Below are positions 42,186 to 53,312 of a stretch of 64,000 nucleotides of DNA, in pieces. A program made the position numbers and the translations under genes. Numbering within the stretch: position 1 is the stretch's first letter; each line of letters begins with the position of its first letter. This stretch comes from Agarophyton chilense (Eukaryota; Rhodophyta; Florideophyceae; Gracilariales; Gracilariaceae): assembly GCA_030374765.1 (NCBI GenBank), contig JARGXX010000028.1, positions 1,017,092 through 1,081,091 on the forward strand, written 5' to 3'. A model generated the notes under the pieces. That model ran no database searches and was not told where the DNA came from. It worked only from the letters and a program-made list of their open reading frames with translations.

Positions 42186-44909
42186 TTATCCCACTTGGGC
42201 TCGGTCTATGGTAGCCGGCAAAGCCGTGACAGTACGACGATGATACTGTAACACCTTTGACCGAGGTAAGTGCTCTATTGGTTCGTCTGAATCCCATTCG
42301 GGGCCGTACCCGTACCAACGGACCAAGTATTGGAGATACACCTTTGGGTGGTAGAAAAGCTCCAAAATGCGTCCGACCACGAACTCTTGTCGGTACACTT
42401 CCCGGCCATCCCGTATGACGGTGTCGCTATTTCTGGGTGGTACCCGTCCTGAGCCCGGGGGTACCGAAGTAATCACGCGTTGGGCGGCTTCGCTCCGGTC
42501 GGACCGTGTAGCGCGCAAGGCAGTCCTCGGCTCAGTGGAATGTCGACCCAACTTCGGCGGTTCATCATCTCCAAGTGCCTGGTTTGCTTCGGCGTTTCCC
42601 ATTCCCGTTGGAGGGCCCATACCAGCGGGTAACCCGGGTGGTCGTTCCGCTAATCGGCGTGATGAAGCTCGCTTCGGCGGTGAGACTCGCTGGGGCGGTG
42701 TCGCATTGTCGCACCTCTCTGTCCCACGGCGAGGTTCCGTGTAGTCCCGTGAGGGTTCCAATGGCTGGCTGTTGGGCGTCGGCGCCGCGGATGTATCCAC
42801 CTCCCTGAGCGGAGTACTTGGCGGTGCGTCGTCCACTCGTACTGTATCAGGCTGCGGTGCGTCGAGCGCATTTGCACTCCGTGTTGCACGTGTGGTGACA
42901 CCTCGGCGGGTGTTGGTGGCGTTATCTGCAGCTGCGTTCCGAGGCCTGGATAGTGACTGCGTCGAGTCGTGCAGGACGTCGGTATCAGGCACACTTGATG
43001 GGCGAAGAATGACACGCGACGGTGCGGCGTTTCCAGCGACGGTATCGACCGGATTACGACGGCTGTCGGGCGCCTCCCCCTCCTTAGACGATGCGCCGGA
43101 GTTGGTGTCCGTCGGGTGGAATGGGGAAAAGCGACGAATGCGCGACACGATTCCTTGCGGGTGGGGCGCCGCGGGTAGCGGAAGGTCAGACAAACCCTGA
43201 GATGGGTGTGGTAACACGTAGGGACGTGGGTGGACCTGGGGTAAGGGGGTCGATGAATCCGTTTCAACGGGAGCAGTCACACCAGTAGGTTGGGATGTTA
43301 ACGGCAGAGGAGCCGATACTACGCGATCGCGGGAGATGCATTCCTGATTACCAGCGAGGTCAACAACGACAGTGTCGGGAGCCACCAAAATAACCCGAAA
43401 GCGCCCGTCGGCAACGGGTGACAGCATGTGGCGTTTCTCCTTCTCTGGGTTCCAATACTCCTTGCGGATGAATACATAACCGTCGGGGGCGAGACGTGGC
43501 GGCGAGCTAGGGGCTTTGGTATCAAATTCACGCTTGTAAGCGGCCTGAGCTCGGCCCATTGAACGCCGTGCGGCGGGAACGAGCTTTGTGAGCCAAGTTT
43601 TCCACGCTTCGCGGTAAGCAGTCGGTGACGAAAAGGTATCCAGCGTGGGCTGTGGTTCCAGTGCCACTGGCGGTGGGGTACGGGACAGTACCAGCTCGAA
43701 GGGCGTTAATCCAGTGGTTTTGTGCACCTGCGTATTGTATGCAAAGGTGAGCGGATCAGTGAAAAAGTCCCAATCTTTGGGGTGGTCTGCAACGTATGAA
43801 CGGAGTGTCGCAAGTAATGTCCTGTTGAACCGTTCGGCCTGCCCATTAGTTTGGGGGTGGTAAGTGGTCGTTAACAGGTTCTTAATGTCCAAGATGCGAC
43901 ATACATCCTCGATGAAACGAGAGGCGAACTGTCTCCCGTTATCGGAGAGGAGGTTGACCGGTGTACCGTAGACGAAGACCCAGTGTAGGACGATGGATTG
44001 AGCCACGCTCACAGCAGAGATCTTCCGTAACAGTACGGTCCGGACCAGCTTTGAGAGACGATCTGTAATTACGAGTAAGAATTTGTAATTCCACATAGTG
44101 GTAAGGAAGGGACCGAGTATATCAATTGCCACAAACTCCAATGGAGCGCGAGCTGGAAATAGCTTCAACTTCTTCGCATGAAGGCGGAGTTTGACACGGT
44201 TCCGAGCGCAATCGGTACAAAACCGCACCGTTGCGTAGCAGTCCACTGCCATGGCCGGCCAGTAGAAGTTACGGCGTAGGGTGATGTAAAGTTTCCGTCC
44301 CCCGACGTGGACACTAAGTTTGGAGTAGTGCCACATCCGCAATACTCTCGACTGGAGGTTATGTGGTACCAAGATTTGTGGGTGCGATCCGACGGTCCGT
44401 ACAAGGTATCCGGCCTCATTCACCTGAAAGGGGAGAGTACCTCTTCCATTGAGTTGAGCGCGGACCTTCGCGCAGAACGGGTCAGCGAATTGCTCCCGTA
44501 TCATCACATCTGGAGTAATAGGCACGAAGTTCCCTGGTAAGGGTTTCTCGGAATCTTCCGAGAGAAGAAAGTCGTCCAATTCGGAACCGTAATCTGAAGA
44601 GTCCGTGTCTCGTTCCTCGTCCTCGATGGTAGCGTCGTCGCCATTCACTGCAAAGCAGGGTATTTCATCGTCTTTGACGGGTGTTGCTTCACCAGTAGTG
44701 ACCATGCGGGAGAGAGCATCGGCTTGGGTGTTGCACGATCCTTTTCGGTACTGCACGTCAAAGTCTAATTCCGCTAGACGGAGACGCCAACGCATCAAGC
44801 GGCCTGAAGGCTTCGAGATGCACAGTAGCCATCGAAGTGATGTGTGGTCCGTAAAAATGGTGAAATGATTACCCATGAGATAGGGGCGCAACGTTTGTAA
44901 TGACCGCAC
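42186..44909 (-). CDS. pol: RNase H end-integrase-chromodomain ORF of A(-)2
   Basis: 907 uninterrupted codons, the longest intact frame in the window. RNase H Asp21 lies in FTDHTSLRW. The integrase zinc site is H194, H201, C231, C234. The catalytic triad is D263, D323, E359, with canonical spacing (59 and 35 residues between). The C-terminal module reads DGRFRVILVAPD, so the GPF motif has R for P. A Pro/Ser/Thr-rich linker of about 300 residues is followed by a chromodomain at about 845-895 ending LPRSKVLQYHRR. The protein would insert element DNA and may contact chromatin. Upstream RT is broken and carries an active-site change, so this is a preserved module in a dead element. Confidence 0.9.
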   Translation of the reverse strand: MRSLQTLRPYLMGNHFTIFTDHTSLRWLLCISKPSGRLMRWRLRLAELDFDVQYRKGSCNTQADALSRMVTTGEATPVKDDEIPCFAVNGDDATIEDEERDTDSSDYGSELDDFLLSEDSEKPLPGNFVPITPDVMIREQFADPFCAKVRAQLNGRGTLPFQVNEAGYLVRTVGSHPQILVPHNLQSRVLRMWHYSKLSVHVGGRKLYITLRRNFYWPAMAVDCYATVRFCTDCARNRVKLRLHAKKLKLFPARAPLEFVAIDILGPFLTTMWNYKFLLVITDRLSKLVRTVLLRKISAVSVAQSIVLHWVFVYGTPVNLLSDNGRQFASRFIEDVCRILDIKNLLTTTYHPQTNGQAERFNRTLLATLRSYVADHPKDWDFFTDPLTFAYNTQVHKTTGLTPFELVLSRTPPPVALEPQPTLDTFSSPTAYREAWKTWLTKLVPAARRSMGRAQAAYKREFDTKAPSSPPRLAPDGYVFIRKEYWNPEKEKRHMLSPVADGRFRVILVAPDTVVVDLAGNQECISRDRVVSAPLPLTSQPTGVTAPVETDSSTPLPQVHPRPYVLPHPSQGLSDLPLPAAPHPQGIVSRIRRFSPFHPTDTNSGASSKEGEAPDSRRNPVDTVAGNAAPSRVILRPSSVPDTDVLHDSTQSLSRPRNAAADNATNTRRGVTTRATRSANALDAPQPDTVRVDDAPPSTPLREVDTSAAPTPNSQPLEPSRDYTEPRRGTERCDNATPPQRVSPPKRASSRRLAERPPGLPAGMGPPTGMGNAEANQALGDDEPPKLGRHSTEPRTALRATRSDRSEAAQRVITSVPPGSGRVPPRNSDTVIRDGREVYRQEFVVGRILELFYHPKVYLQYLVRWYGYGPEWDSDEPIEHLPRSKVLQYHRRTVTALPATIDRAQVG

Positions 44910-45650
44910 TACTGCAAGGCATTCCTTCTCTGAGACGGAGTAATTCTTCTCGTGGACGTTGAGCGATCGGGATCAGTGCCCTACGGGGCGTCTTTCCCCG
45001 TTAGGTGCAGTTTGAAACAGTGCACAAACTACTTGGTAGTCGCTGGCGTCCGTATCTACAGTGAAGGGCCTTCCAGGCTTGGGCAACGAGAGGATCGGGG
45101 CGGAGACGACAGAATCCTCAAGAGAGTTGAAAGATTCCGTTTGAACGGGGGTTAAGGGGTCCAGTTTTGGTGGTTGGCCTTTCCGTAAAAGCTCGTTTAA
45201 CGGTGCAGCTTTGTCCGCAAAGTGCGAGAAAAATCGTCGGTAAACGTTCGCGAGTCCCAGAAAGGAGCGAAGCTCGGTTTGCGTCCGCAGTTCTTAAGCC
45301 TCTTTGAGTGACTTAACACGAGTCTCCTCGATTGTAACACGCCCTAGACGGATAACATGGCCGAGATACTTTGCGGTGTCCGTGAAGAAGTCACATTTCT
45401 TCAAATTAAGAGTGACACCCGCATCTCGAAGCGTGGTCATGATATCCCTCACATGAGTGAGATGTTTGTCCAGATTATCTGAGAAGACGACTATGTCATC
45501 CAGGTAGACCAGGCAGGTACGCCATTTGAAGCGGGCCAATAGAATGTCAATGGCTCACTGGAAAGTAGCGGGGGCGTTTGTAAGACCAAAAGGCATCCGT
45601 TTGAAACGGTAGAGACCGGAGTGACACGAGAAAGCGGTTTTATCCTGGTC
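44910..45650 (-). pseudogene. pol: RT palm/thumb and RNase H N-terminal part of A(-)2
   Basis: The same region as 6662-7402. The frame 45294-45539 holds CLVYLDDIVVFSDN and YLGHVIRLG. A base change creates a stop at 45294-45296 that is absent in A(-)1 (AEELRTQ-type continuation lost). The RNase H start TVDTDASDYQVV is visible in 45040-45065. Confidence 0.8.
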
Positions 45651-46061
45651 TTACTTCCTTACCAAAACTTGCCAGTATCCCAAATTGGCTTTCAGGGTGG
45701 TAAAGACGGTGGCGGTGCCTAGCGAGTCAATGTACTCGTCCATTCTCGGGAGTGGATACACGTCCTTGACGGGAACGGCATTCAACCGACGATAGTCGAC
45801 GCAAAACCTCCAGGAACCATCCTGCTTTGGAGCCAGTACTACTGAAGAAGCCCACGGCGAATAAGCCAGTTCGATGTCTCCTGCTCGAAGCATTTTATCC
45901 ACTTGTGCCTTTTCCTCCGCGCGTGCGGCGGGTCCGGTACGGTTTGGGTGCTGAGAGATGGGTCGGGTGTCCGGTAGCACATCAATCCGGTGTTCCGTAG
46001 TGGCAATCTCACCAAGGGAGCCGTCCCACATAGTGGTGAAGTCCCTTAAAAGTTCTTCCAA
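45651..46061 (-). pseudogene. pol: RT fingers of A(-)2 with altered active site
   Basis: 136 codons, almost identical to 7403-7813, with the same TLKANLGYWQV in place of SLDANWGYWQ and the same stop after VRK. One difference is ISQHPNRTG here against ISQHPYRTG. Confidence 0.85.
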
Positions 46062-46109
46062 TCGATGGCGGTATGACTCCGGGACGTGGCTGAGATCCAG
46101 GTCCTCGAG

Positions 46110-46786
46110 TTATTGGACTGGATCCGGGCGGTCACCACTCGTTGAAACGGGCTGCGTTCCTGATGTTACAGGTTGAACCCCAGGTACCGGCGATGAAACG
46201 GGTTCCGGGCTGTCCGCCTCTTTAGAGTGTACGAGTCCGAGAACGTCAGCTGCGGTCAGCTTTGTCGGCACCATAGGGATGGGGTGCGGCATGACGGACC
46301 CTATCACTTGGTTCTTCACCAGATACTGGGGTACGGTGCCTAGATTGGCGATCAGCACGTGAAACGGTTGGTTTGGCTCCACATGGACGATTCCATTCGC
46401 AATTGCGAGGCTGTGCCTGTCAGACAATGATGAAAATGGTTGCAAGACCCGGAGTCCGTATTGACGAGAGGTTACTTTCACCATCATTTGGGACTCAGGC
46501 GGGACGCACAACGACGCTGCGACGCGGAGCTTATTAGATTCACGGTTATCCGGTCCAGGTTCCTGTGCTGCCGGTAGCGGGACATGCTTCTTCGTGGCAC
46601 GCCTAAGCAGACGACGAACGATCGGAGTGGAAGATCAATCCTCCATCTCGACACGCCGTTGGCGGGGGAAGATCGCTTCGACGAAGCAGTCGCAAAAGTC
46701 CCAACCCAAGATGACTGGGGCGGCTAGTTTCCGACATACGACGAAGTCGAGTTTCACCATGCGAGCGCCAACGCAGACTACCAGTT
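46110..46786 (-). pseudogene. pol: Protease C-terminal part and linker of A(-)2
   Basis: Equivalent of 7862-8535. The frame 46110-46511 encodes MVKVTSRQYGLRVLQP, VEPNQPFHVL and VPQYLVKNQV and ends at the same nonsense codon. It has one more codon near 46465 than A(-)1. Confidence 0.75.
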
Positions 46787-47191
46787 CTATGACCCCCCCA
46801 AATCCAACGGTTTGTTGTTTGCTTTAGCGACCTCCAGGACGTGGTCGCGGCGGATCCTAGACTGCAAAGCAGGCGGTAACACTTCCTCCACGAAAAAGTT
46901 CGGACCGGCACCGGTGTCTAAGACGGTAAGGTATTGCACCATAAACTGGGGTGAAAGGCCAAGGTCAGCATAGACCTTGTAGTTTCTCTTGGCCATCACC
47001 AGAACTCTATCTGGGAGTCGGTTATGGGAAACACGTTTCCACGGACGACGCAGAACGCTAAAGTGTTCCGAGTTCACGTCATTGACGGCCTCTTTCCTTG
47101 AAAGGATTTTGACCGGGGAGCGAGGCTTGGACGCCTCGGGCGCCGTCGACCTCGACTCTGAGGGCACCCTTCCTAGAGAGAAGACTCCCAA
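46787..47191 (-). pseudogene. pol: Aspartic protease of A(-)2
   Basis: The same 134-codon segment as 8536-8940, with LTVLDTGAGPNF and the same frame loss after NNKPLDLGGS. Confidence 0.8.
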
Positions 47192-47193
47192 AT

Positions 47194-47434
47194 TTAGTTT
47201 TTCTGGGCCTGCTCCGCCGAAGGCGGCTGCTCAGGGCGTTGAGCGGGCAACGCCTGCGCATCAGGTCCAGAAGGTACCGTAGAAGCGGTGGGGTGACCGA
47301 CCACGTTGATGACACGGGATTCCGGTGCAGGTGCCACCCGAGCTCGGGGAAGCGACACGTGACGTGGAACCTCCGTTCGAGCACGGATATACGATGCAAT
47401 CGGAACAGCTGCTTTGTCCTCCGGGGATAGGGCC
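47194..47434 (-). pseudogene. gag: Gag C-terminal tail of A(-)2, cut by J2
   Basis: It encodes the Pro/Ala-rich gag tail (ALSPEDKAAVPIASYI ... AQKN, stop 47194-47196). The zinc knuckle that should precede it is missing because the sequence switches to A(+)2 at J2. Confidence 0.8.
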
Positions 47435-47435
47435 A
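47433..47435. other. Junction J2: gag of A(-)2 joined to RT of A(+)2
   Basis: Left of the join the sequence equals 9183 and before; right of it the sequence equals 25593 and after. CC (47433-47434) is shared by both. Relative to the complete unit, 16,409 bp (9184-25592) are missing: the 5' end of A(-), the C 3' end, the gene island, the C 5' LTR, and the 5' LTR, gag and protease of A(+). Confidence 0.9.
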
Positions 47436-48128
47436 TACCGTGCTGGACCCGCCGCACGCGCGGAGGAAAAGGCACAAGTGGATAAAATGCTTCGAGCACG
47501 AGTCATTGAACCGGCTCAGTCGCCGTGGGCTTCTCCAGTCGTACTCGTTCCAAAGCAGGATGGTTCTTGAAGGTTTTGCGTCGACTACCGTTGGTTGAAT
47601 GCCGTCACCGTCAAGGACGTGTATCCAATCCCAAGAATGGACCAGTACATTGACTCGCTGGGTTCCGCCACCGTCTTTGCATCCCTGGACGCTAATTGGG
47701 GATACTGGCAAGTTCCGGTAAGGAAGCAAGACCAGGATGAAACCGCTTTTGCGTGTCACTTTGGTCTCTACCGTTTCAAACGGATGCCTTTTGGTATGAC
47801 CAACGCCCCCGCTACTTTCCAGCGAGCCATCGACATCCTATTGGCCCACTTCAAATGGCGTACCTGCTTGGTCTACCTGGATGACATAATCGTCTTCTCA
47901 GATAATCTGGACAAACATCTCACTCATGTGAGGGATATCATGACCACGCTTCGAGATTCGGGTGTCACTCTTAAGTTGTTGAAGAAATGTGATTTCTTCA
48001 CGGACACCGTGAAGTATCTCGGCCATGTTATCCGTCCAGGACGTGTTACAATCGAGGAGACTCGTGTTAAGTCACTCAAAGAGGCTAAAGAACTGCGGAC
48101 GGAAACCGAGCTTCGTTCCTTTCTGTGA
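47433..48128 (+). pseudogene. pol: Reverse transcriptase of A(+)2
   Basis: SPWASPVVLVPKQDGS then TGA, followed by the open frame 47595-48128 with [30 protein letters not shown] and YLGHVIRPG. It has the same two nonsense codons as A(+)1. Differences include LAHFKWR against LARFKWR, RVTIEE against RVTVEE and RTETEL against RTQTEL. Confidence 0.85.
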
Positions 48129-48583
48129 CTCGCGAACGTCTACCGACGATTCATCTTGCACTTTGCGGACAAAGCTGCACCGTTAAACGAGCTTTTACGG
48201 AAAGGCCAACCACCAAAACTGGACCCCTTAACCCCCGTTCAAACGGAATCTTTCAACTCTCTTAAGGATTCTGTCGTCTCCGCCCCGATCCTCTCGTTGC
48301 CCAAGCCTGGAAGGCCCTTCACTGTAGATACGGACGCCAGCGACTACCAAGTAGTTTGTGCACTGTTTCAAACTGCACCCAACGGGGAAAGACGCCCCGT
48401 AGGGAACTGGTCCCAATCGCTCAACGTCCACGAGGAGAATTACTCCGTCTTGGAGAAGGAATGCCTTGCAGTAGTGTGGTCATTACAAACGTTGCGCCCC
48501 TATCTCATGGGTAATCATTTCACCATTTTTACGGACCACCATCACTTCGATTGCTACTCTGCATCTCGTAGCCTTCAGGCCGC
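48129..48583 (+). pseudogene. pol: RT connection and RNase H of A(+)2
   Basis: The frame 48156-48587 is open through FNSLKDSVVSAPILSLPKPG, where A(+)1 has a TAG. It continues through TVDTDASDYQVV and ECLAVVWSLQ, then fails at FTDHHHFD like the other plus copies. The stop-free state results from substitutions that match the minus-strand A copies. Confidence 0.85.
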
Positions 48584-49510
48584 TTGATGCGTTGGCGTCT
48601 CCGTCGAGCGGAATTAGACTTTGACGTGCAGTACCAAAAAGGATCGTGCAACACCCAAGCCGATGCTCTCTCCCGCCTGGTCACTACTGGCGAAGCACTA
48701 CGCGTCAAAGATGATGAAATACCCTGCTTTGCAGTGAATGGCGACGACGCTACCATCGAGGACGAGGAACGAGACACGGACTCTTCAGATTACGGTTCCG
48801 AATTGGACGACTTTCTTCTCTCGGAAGATTCCGAGAAACCCTTACCAGGGAACTTCGTGCCTATTACTCCAGAGGAGATGATACGGGAGCAACTCGCTGA
48901 CCCGTTCTGCGCAAAGGTCCGCGCTCAACTCAATGGAAGAGGTACTCTCCCCTTTCAGGTGAATGAGGCCGGATACCTTGTACGGACCGTCGGATCGCAC
49001 CCACAAATCGTGGTACCACATAACCTCCAGTCGAGAGTATTGCGGATGTCGCACTACTCCAAACTGAGTGGCCACGTCGGGGGACGGAAACTTTACCTCA
49101 CCCTACGCCGTTACTTCTACTGGCCGGCCATGGAAGTGGACTGCTACGCAACGGTGCGGTTTTGTACCGATTGCGCTGGGAACCGTGTCAAACTCCGCCG
49201 CCATGCGACGAAGTTGAAGCTGTTTCCAGCTCGCACTCCATTTGAGTTTGTGGCCATTGATATACTCGGTCCCTTCCTTACCACTAAGTGGAATTACAAA
49301 TTCTTCCTCGTAATTACAGATCGCCTCTCAGAGCTGGTCCGGACCGTACTGTTACGGAATATCTCCGCTGTGAGCGTGGCTCAAGCCATCGTCCTACACT
49401 GGGTCTTCGTCTACGGTCCACCGGTCAACCTCCTCTCCGATAACGGGAGACAGTTCGCCTCTCGTTTCATCGAAGATGTATGTCGCATCTTGGACATTAA
49501 GAACCTGTAA
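48584..49510 (+). pseudogene. pol: Integrase N-terminal half of A(+)2
   Basis: 308 codons, essentially identical to 26742-27668, with the same HHCC site, two catalytic Asp residues and terminal TAA. Confidence 0.9.
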
Positions 49511-51195
49511 ACGACCACTTACCACCCCAAACTAATGGGCAGGCCGAACGGTTCAACCGGACATTACTTGCGACACTCCGTTCATACGTTGCAGACCACC
49601 CCAAAGATTGGGACTTTTTCACTGATCCGCTCACCTTTTCGTACAATACGCAGGTGCACAGGACAACTGGATTGACGCCCTTCGAGCTGGTACTGTCCCG
49701 TACCCCACCGCCCGTGGCACTGGAACCACAGCCCACGCTGGATACCTTTCCGTCACCAACTGCTTACCGCGAAGCGTGGAGAAATTGGCTCACGAAGCTC
49801 GTTCCCGCCGCACGGCGTTCAATAGGCCGAGCCCAGGCCGCTTACAAGCGTGAATTTGATACCAAAGCCCCTCGCTCGCCGCCACGTCTCGCCCCCGACG
49901 GTTATGTATTCATCCGCAAGGAGTATTGGAACCCAGAGAAGGAGAAACGCCACAAGCTGTCACCCGTTGCCGACGGCCCCTTTCAGGTTATTTCGGTAGC
50001 TCCCAACACTGTCGTTGTTGACCTCGCTGGTAACCACGAGCGCATTACCCGCGATCGCGTGCTATCGGCTCCTCCGCCGTTAACATCGCAAACTACTGGT
50101 GTGACTGCTCCCGTTGAAACGGATTCCTCGACCCCCTTACCCAAGGTCCACCCGCGTCCCTACGCGTTACCACACCCATCTCGGGGTTTGTCTGATCTTC
50201 CGCTACCCGCGGCGCCCAACCCGCAAGGAATCGGGTCGCGCATTCGTCGCTCCTCCCCAGTCCACCCGACGGACACCAACTCCGGTGCATCGTCTAAGGA
50301 AGGGGAGGCGCCCGACAGCCGTCGTAATCCGGTCGATACCGTCGCTGGAAACGCCGCACCGTCGCGTGTCGTTCTTCGCCCATCAGGGGTGCCTGATACC
50401 GACATCCTGCAGGACTCGACGCAGTCGCTATCCAAGCCTCAGAACGCAGCTGCGGATAACGCCACCAACACCCGCCGAGGTGTCACCACACGTGCAACAC
50501 GGAGTGCAAATGCGCTCAAAGCACCGCAGCCTGATACAGTACGAGTGGACGACGCACCGCCAAGTACCCCGCACAGGGAGGCGGATACATCCACGACGCC
50601 GACGCCGAACAGCCAGCCATTGGAACCCTCACGTGACTACACGGAACCTCGCCGTGGGACAGAGAGGTGCGACAATGCGCCACCGCCCCAGCGAATCTCA
50701 CCGCCGAAGCGAGCTTCACCACGCCGATTAGCGGAACGACCACCCGGGTTACCCGCCGATATGGGCCCTCCAACCGGAATGGGAAACGCCGAAGCAAACC
50801 AGGCACTTGGGGAAGATGAACCGCCGAAGTCGGTTCGACATTCCACTCAGCCGAGGACTGCCTTGCGCGCTACACGGTCCGACTGGAGCGAAGCCGCCCA
50901 TCGCGTGATCACTTCGGTACCCCCGGGCTCAGGACGTGTACCACCCGGAAATAGCGACACCGTCATACGGGATGGCCAGGAAGTGTACCGACAAGAGTTC
51001 GTGGTCGGACGCATTCTGGAGCACCCCTACCACCCAAAGGTGTATCTCCAATACTTGGTCCGTTGGTATGGGTACGGCCCCAAATGGGATTCAGACGAAC
51101 CAATAGAGCACCTACCTCGGTCAAAGGTGGTACATTATCATCGTCGTACTGGCACAGCTTTGCCGGCTACCATAGACCGAGCCCCAGTGGGATAA
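49511..51195 (+). pseudogene. pol: Integrase C-terminal half, linker and chromodomain of A(+)2
   Basis: A copy of 27669-29353. The 513-codon frame 49654-51195 is open, with the GPF module and chromodomain. Confidence 0.9.
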
Positions 51196-51407
51196 GAAGA
51201 CAGCCGATGGGGATAAAGGAACAGAAGATTTGGATAAGGACCCTTCGAAGAAGGAGAAGATGCACAGAAGACCTGAAGAAGGATACTCAGAAGAAGTGGA
51301 AGAGAAGAAAGAAAACAAATACGTCATAGACCGAAGTAGTTTACAATTTTCGAAGTTGCTGCATACACTACCGCACAGCGGGATATACTAACCAAGACAA
51401 CAATGGA

Positions 51408-53277
51408 TTAGTTGCAAGAACCCGGACTGCCGTGCGCGCCAACCAAATCGCTAGCAGAGTTACTCCCGCCGGTCAGGCGTGCCACGAGGGCGTCTCTCAT
51501 CGTACCGATGGCGATGCTCGCCGCTTGTGCGTTCAGTCCAACACCCCGAAGGAACTGGGAGATCACGACCGCCTCTGGGCGTATGGGAACCTCGATAAGT
51601 TCCGGTTCGTCCGGCAACGCCGCCGCCACTGGATCGACGACCGCACCTGCGCGAGTCGCTCCCTGCGCCGGCTGCGCCGTAGTATCGGCACCATCGGGGT
51701 CTCCCACGTCTTCCATGACCTCGTCACCACGGTATTCGCCCTCCTCCTCCAGGAGGTCGTCACCGCCATAGGCGTAGTAGAAGTCATCCGAGTTGACAAA
51801 CCCCACGGGGTGCTAATATGGTATGCCTCGCGGAGTTATCCGGAGTGCCGACACCTCCGCCTCGGAGATCTCTTGCTGCTCCCATGGGTTAGGAAGATTA
51901 AATCTCTCGCCAACGGCGTGCGACGCCCCGGAGACCGGTCAGTTCCACCGGCTTCTTGAACAAGGCCGCTCTGCCGGACAGGTACGACAGCCTAGTCGAC
52001 ACGCCCAATGATGTCGATAAGCTCCTGAGCTTCATCTGCGTTATTCACACCTCCAAGAGGTAGTTGAAGGTCCAGCTGCCGGATGTAACCACGCAAGCGC
52101 GGAGGAAGATACCACAGTCGATACTGGTCGTAGGCTTCCCACAAGATGTACGCCGCGGCGCGGCCTGCCCATTCTGTTAGGACCACGGACCATAAGCCGG
52201 AGTGCCGATCCTCGATGAGGTACGAGCCCAGATAGGAGACGACTGGAGGCAACTCCACGTATCATCCCCGGCACACCTCGACGGAGGACCACCACCCAGG
52301 CAGGGGAACGTATCGCCCGAACTGATAGAAGGGACTAATCCGGTTTATCTCCGTGTTCTGATAAGGGACAAGGAACCCCAAGCGGGATCTGCCCCGACGC
52401 TCCTTGCGGATGAAGTTCTGTAACCACCGATATCACGACTCACGATGAAGGTGACGAAACTCAGCACGAATGATCGGACGGACCCAGCAGATTGCTTCTT
52501 TACGCGCTCGCGGTTGACCGCGCCATGCGTAAGTTTCCAACGCCGAAAGGCGGTCACAATAGCCGATCTCACCCTGCGTCTGGTATATCTATAGGTCGAA
52601 GCCGAACTGGTCGGGGATGGGGTATTGAACGTTTGCCCCGTTGATCCGTGAGTAGCCGATGCAGATGAAGGTACAATGCGCCTCTTCCGCCGACTCGCGC
52701 CTTCGCCGCAGAATCGCGTGAATGGGAACCGCCACACGGCATCGCCAATCCCACGAGGTGGTGATCAAAGCCGGCAGCTCGCCCGGGAGACGCGCATTGC
52801 CATCAGCATACGTCGCCACGAGTTCTTCACCGAATACCGCTGTCGGATGGAACCACGGAGCTGTCCGGAGAATCGCCGCATGTTGACGCGGGTTTAACCC
52901 GACGAGTTCGTCGTAAGTGGACCAGGTGCCCTCCGCAGGAGTGATGTTGCTTGAAGCTTCAACGGGACCCCGGGATCGGTTCGGTGCGGTTGACGAGGCA
53001 CTCCCCCGCGGAGGGGGAGTCGAATAGAAACCGGAGAAGTAACCGCGGCGGGGATTGTTACCACCGTTCATCGAGAGTACTGGTCGCCGAGGTATCGGGA
53101 TGCAATCGATAGAGAAGTTGGTGTACGATGTGAGAGCGCGCTCGAAGTTCGAGGAGTGATTACCGCGTTGGTGCGTTTGTCGTTCGGTTGTGCAGCTCTG
53201 CCTTCGACAGTCGAGTGGTCGCTGGACGCGTTACGCGGCTCGTTTTTATGCCAGTTGGAACGTTACCTCCCCGCCAT
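51408..53277 (-). pseudogene. Antisense ORF of A(+)2
   Basis: A copy of 29566-31435 with the same early stop and shifts. One substitution is seen near 51944 (RSVPPAS frame) against A(+)1. The conserved blocks are at 52589-53071, 51992-52258 and 51408-51806. Confidence 0.75.
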
Positions 53278-53312
53278 GTCGACGGCGTGTTCGTCACCTA
53301 AGGAGGGGGATA

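Larger units (their letters stand above)
39254..47434 (-). mobile_element. Family A Gypsy element, copy A(-)2, lacking its 5' end
   Basis: A minus-strand copy with 3' LTR, polypurine tract, antisense ORF and pol back to the gag zinc-knuckle region. It is cut at J2 (47434), where A(+)2 sequence begins. 42282-47434 matches 4034-9183 at offset 38248 to 38251. Its left flank CGACC lies inside element C1. Confidence 0.9.

Noticed and set aside
47079-47759. 226-codon minus-strand ORF across J2
   Set aside because: It joins out-of-frame gag on one side to the complement of RT on the other; open by chance.
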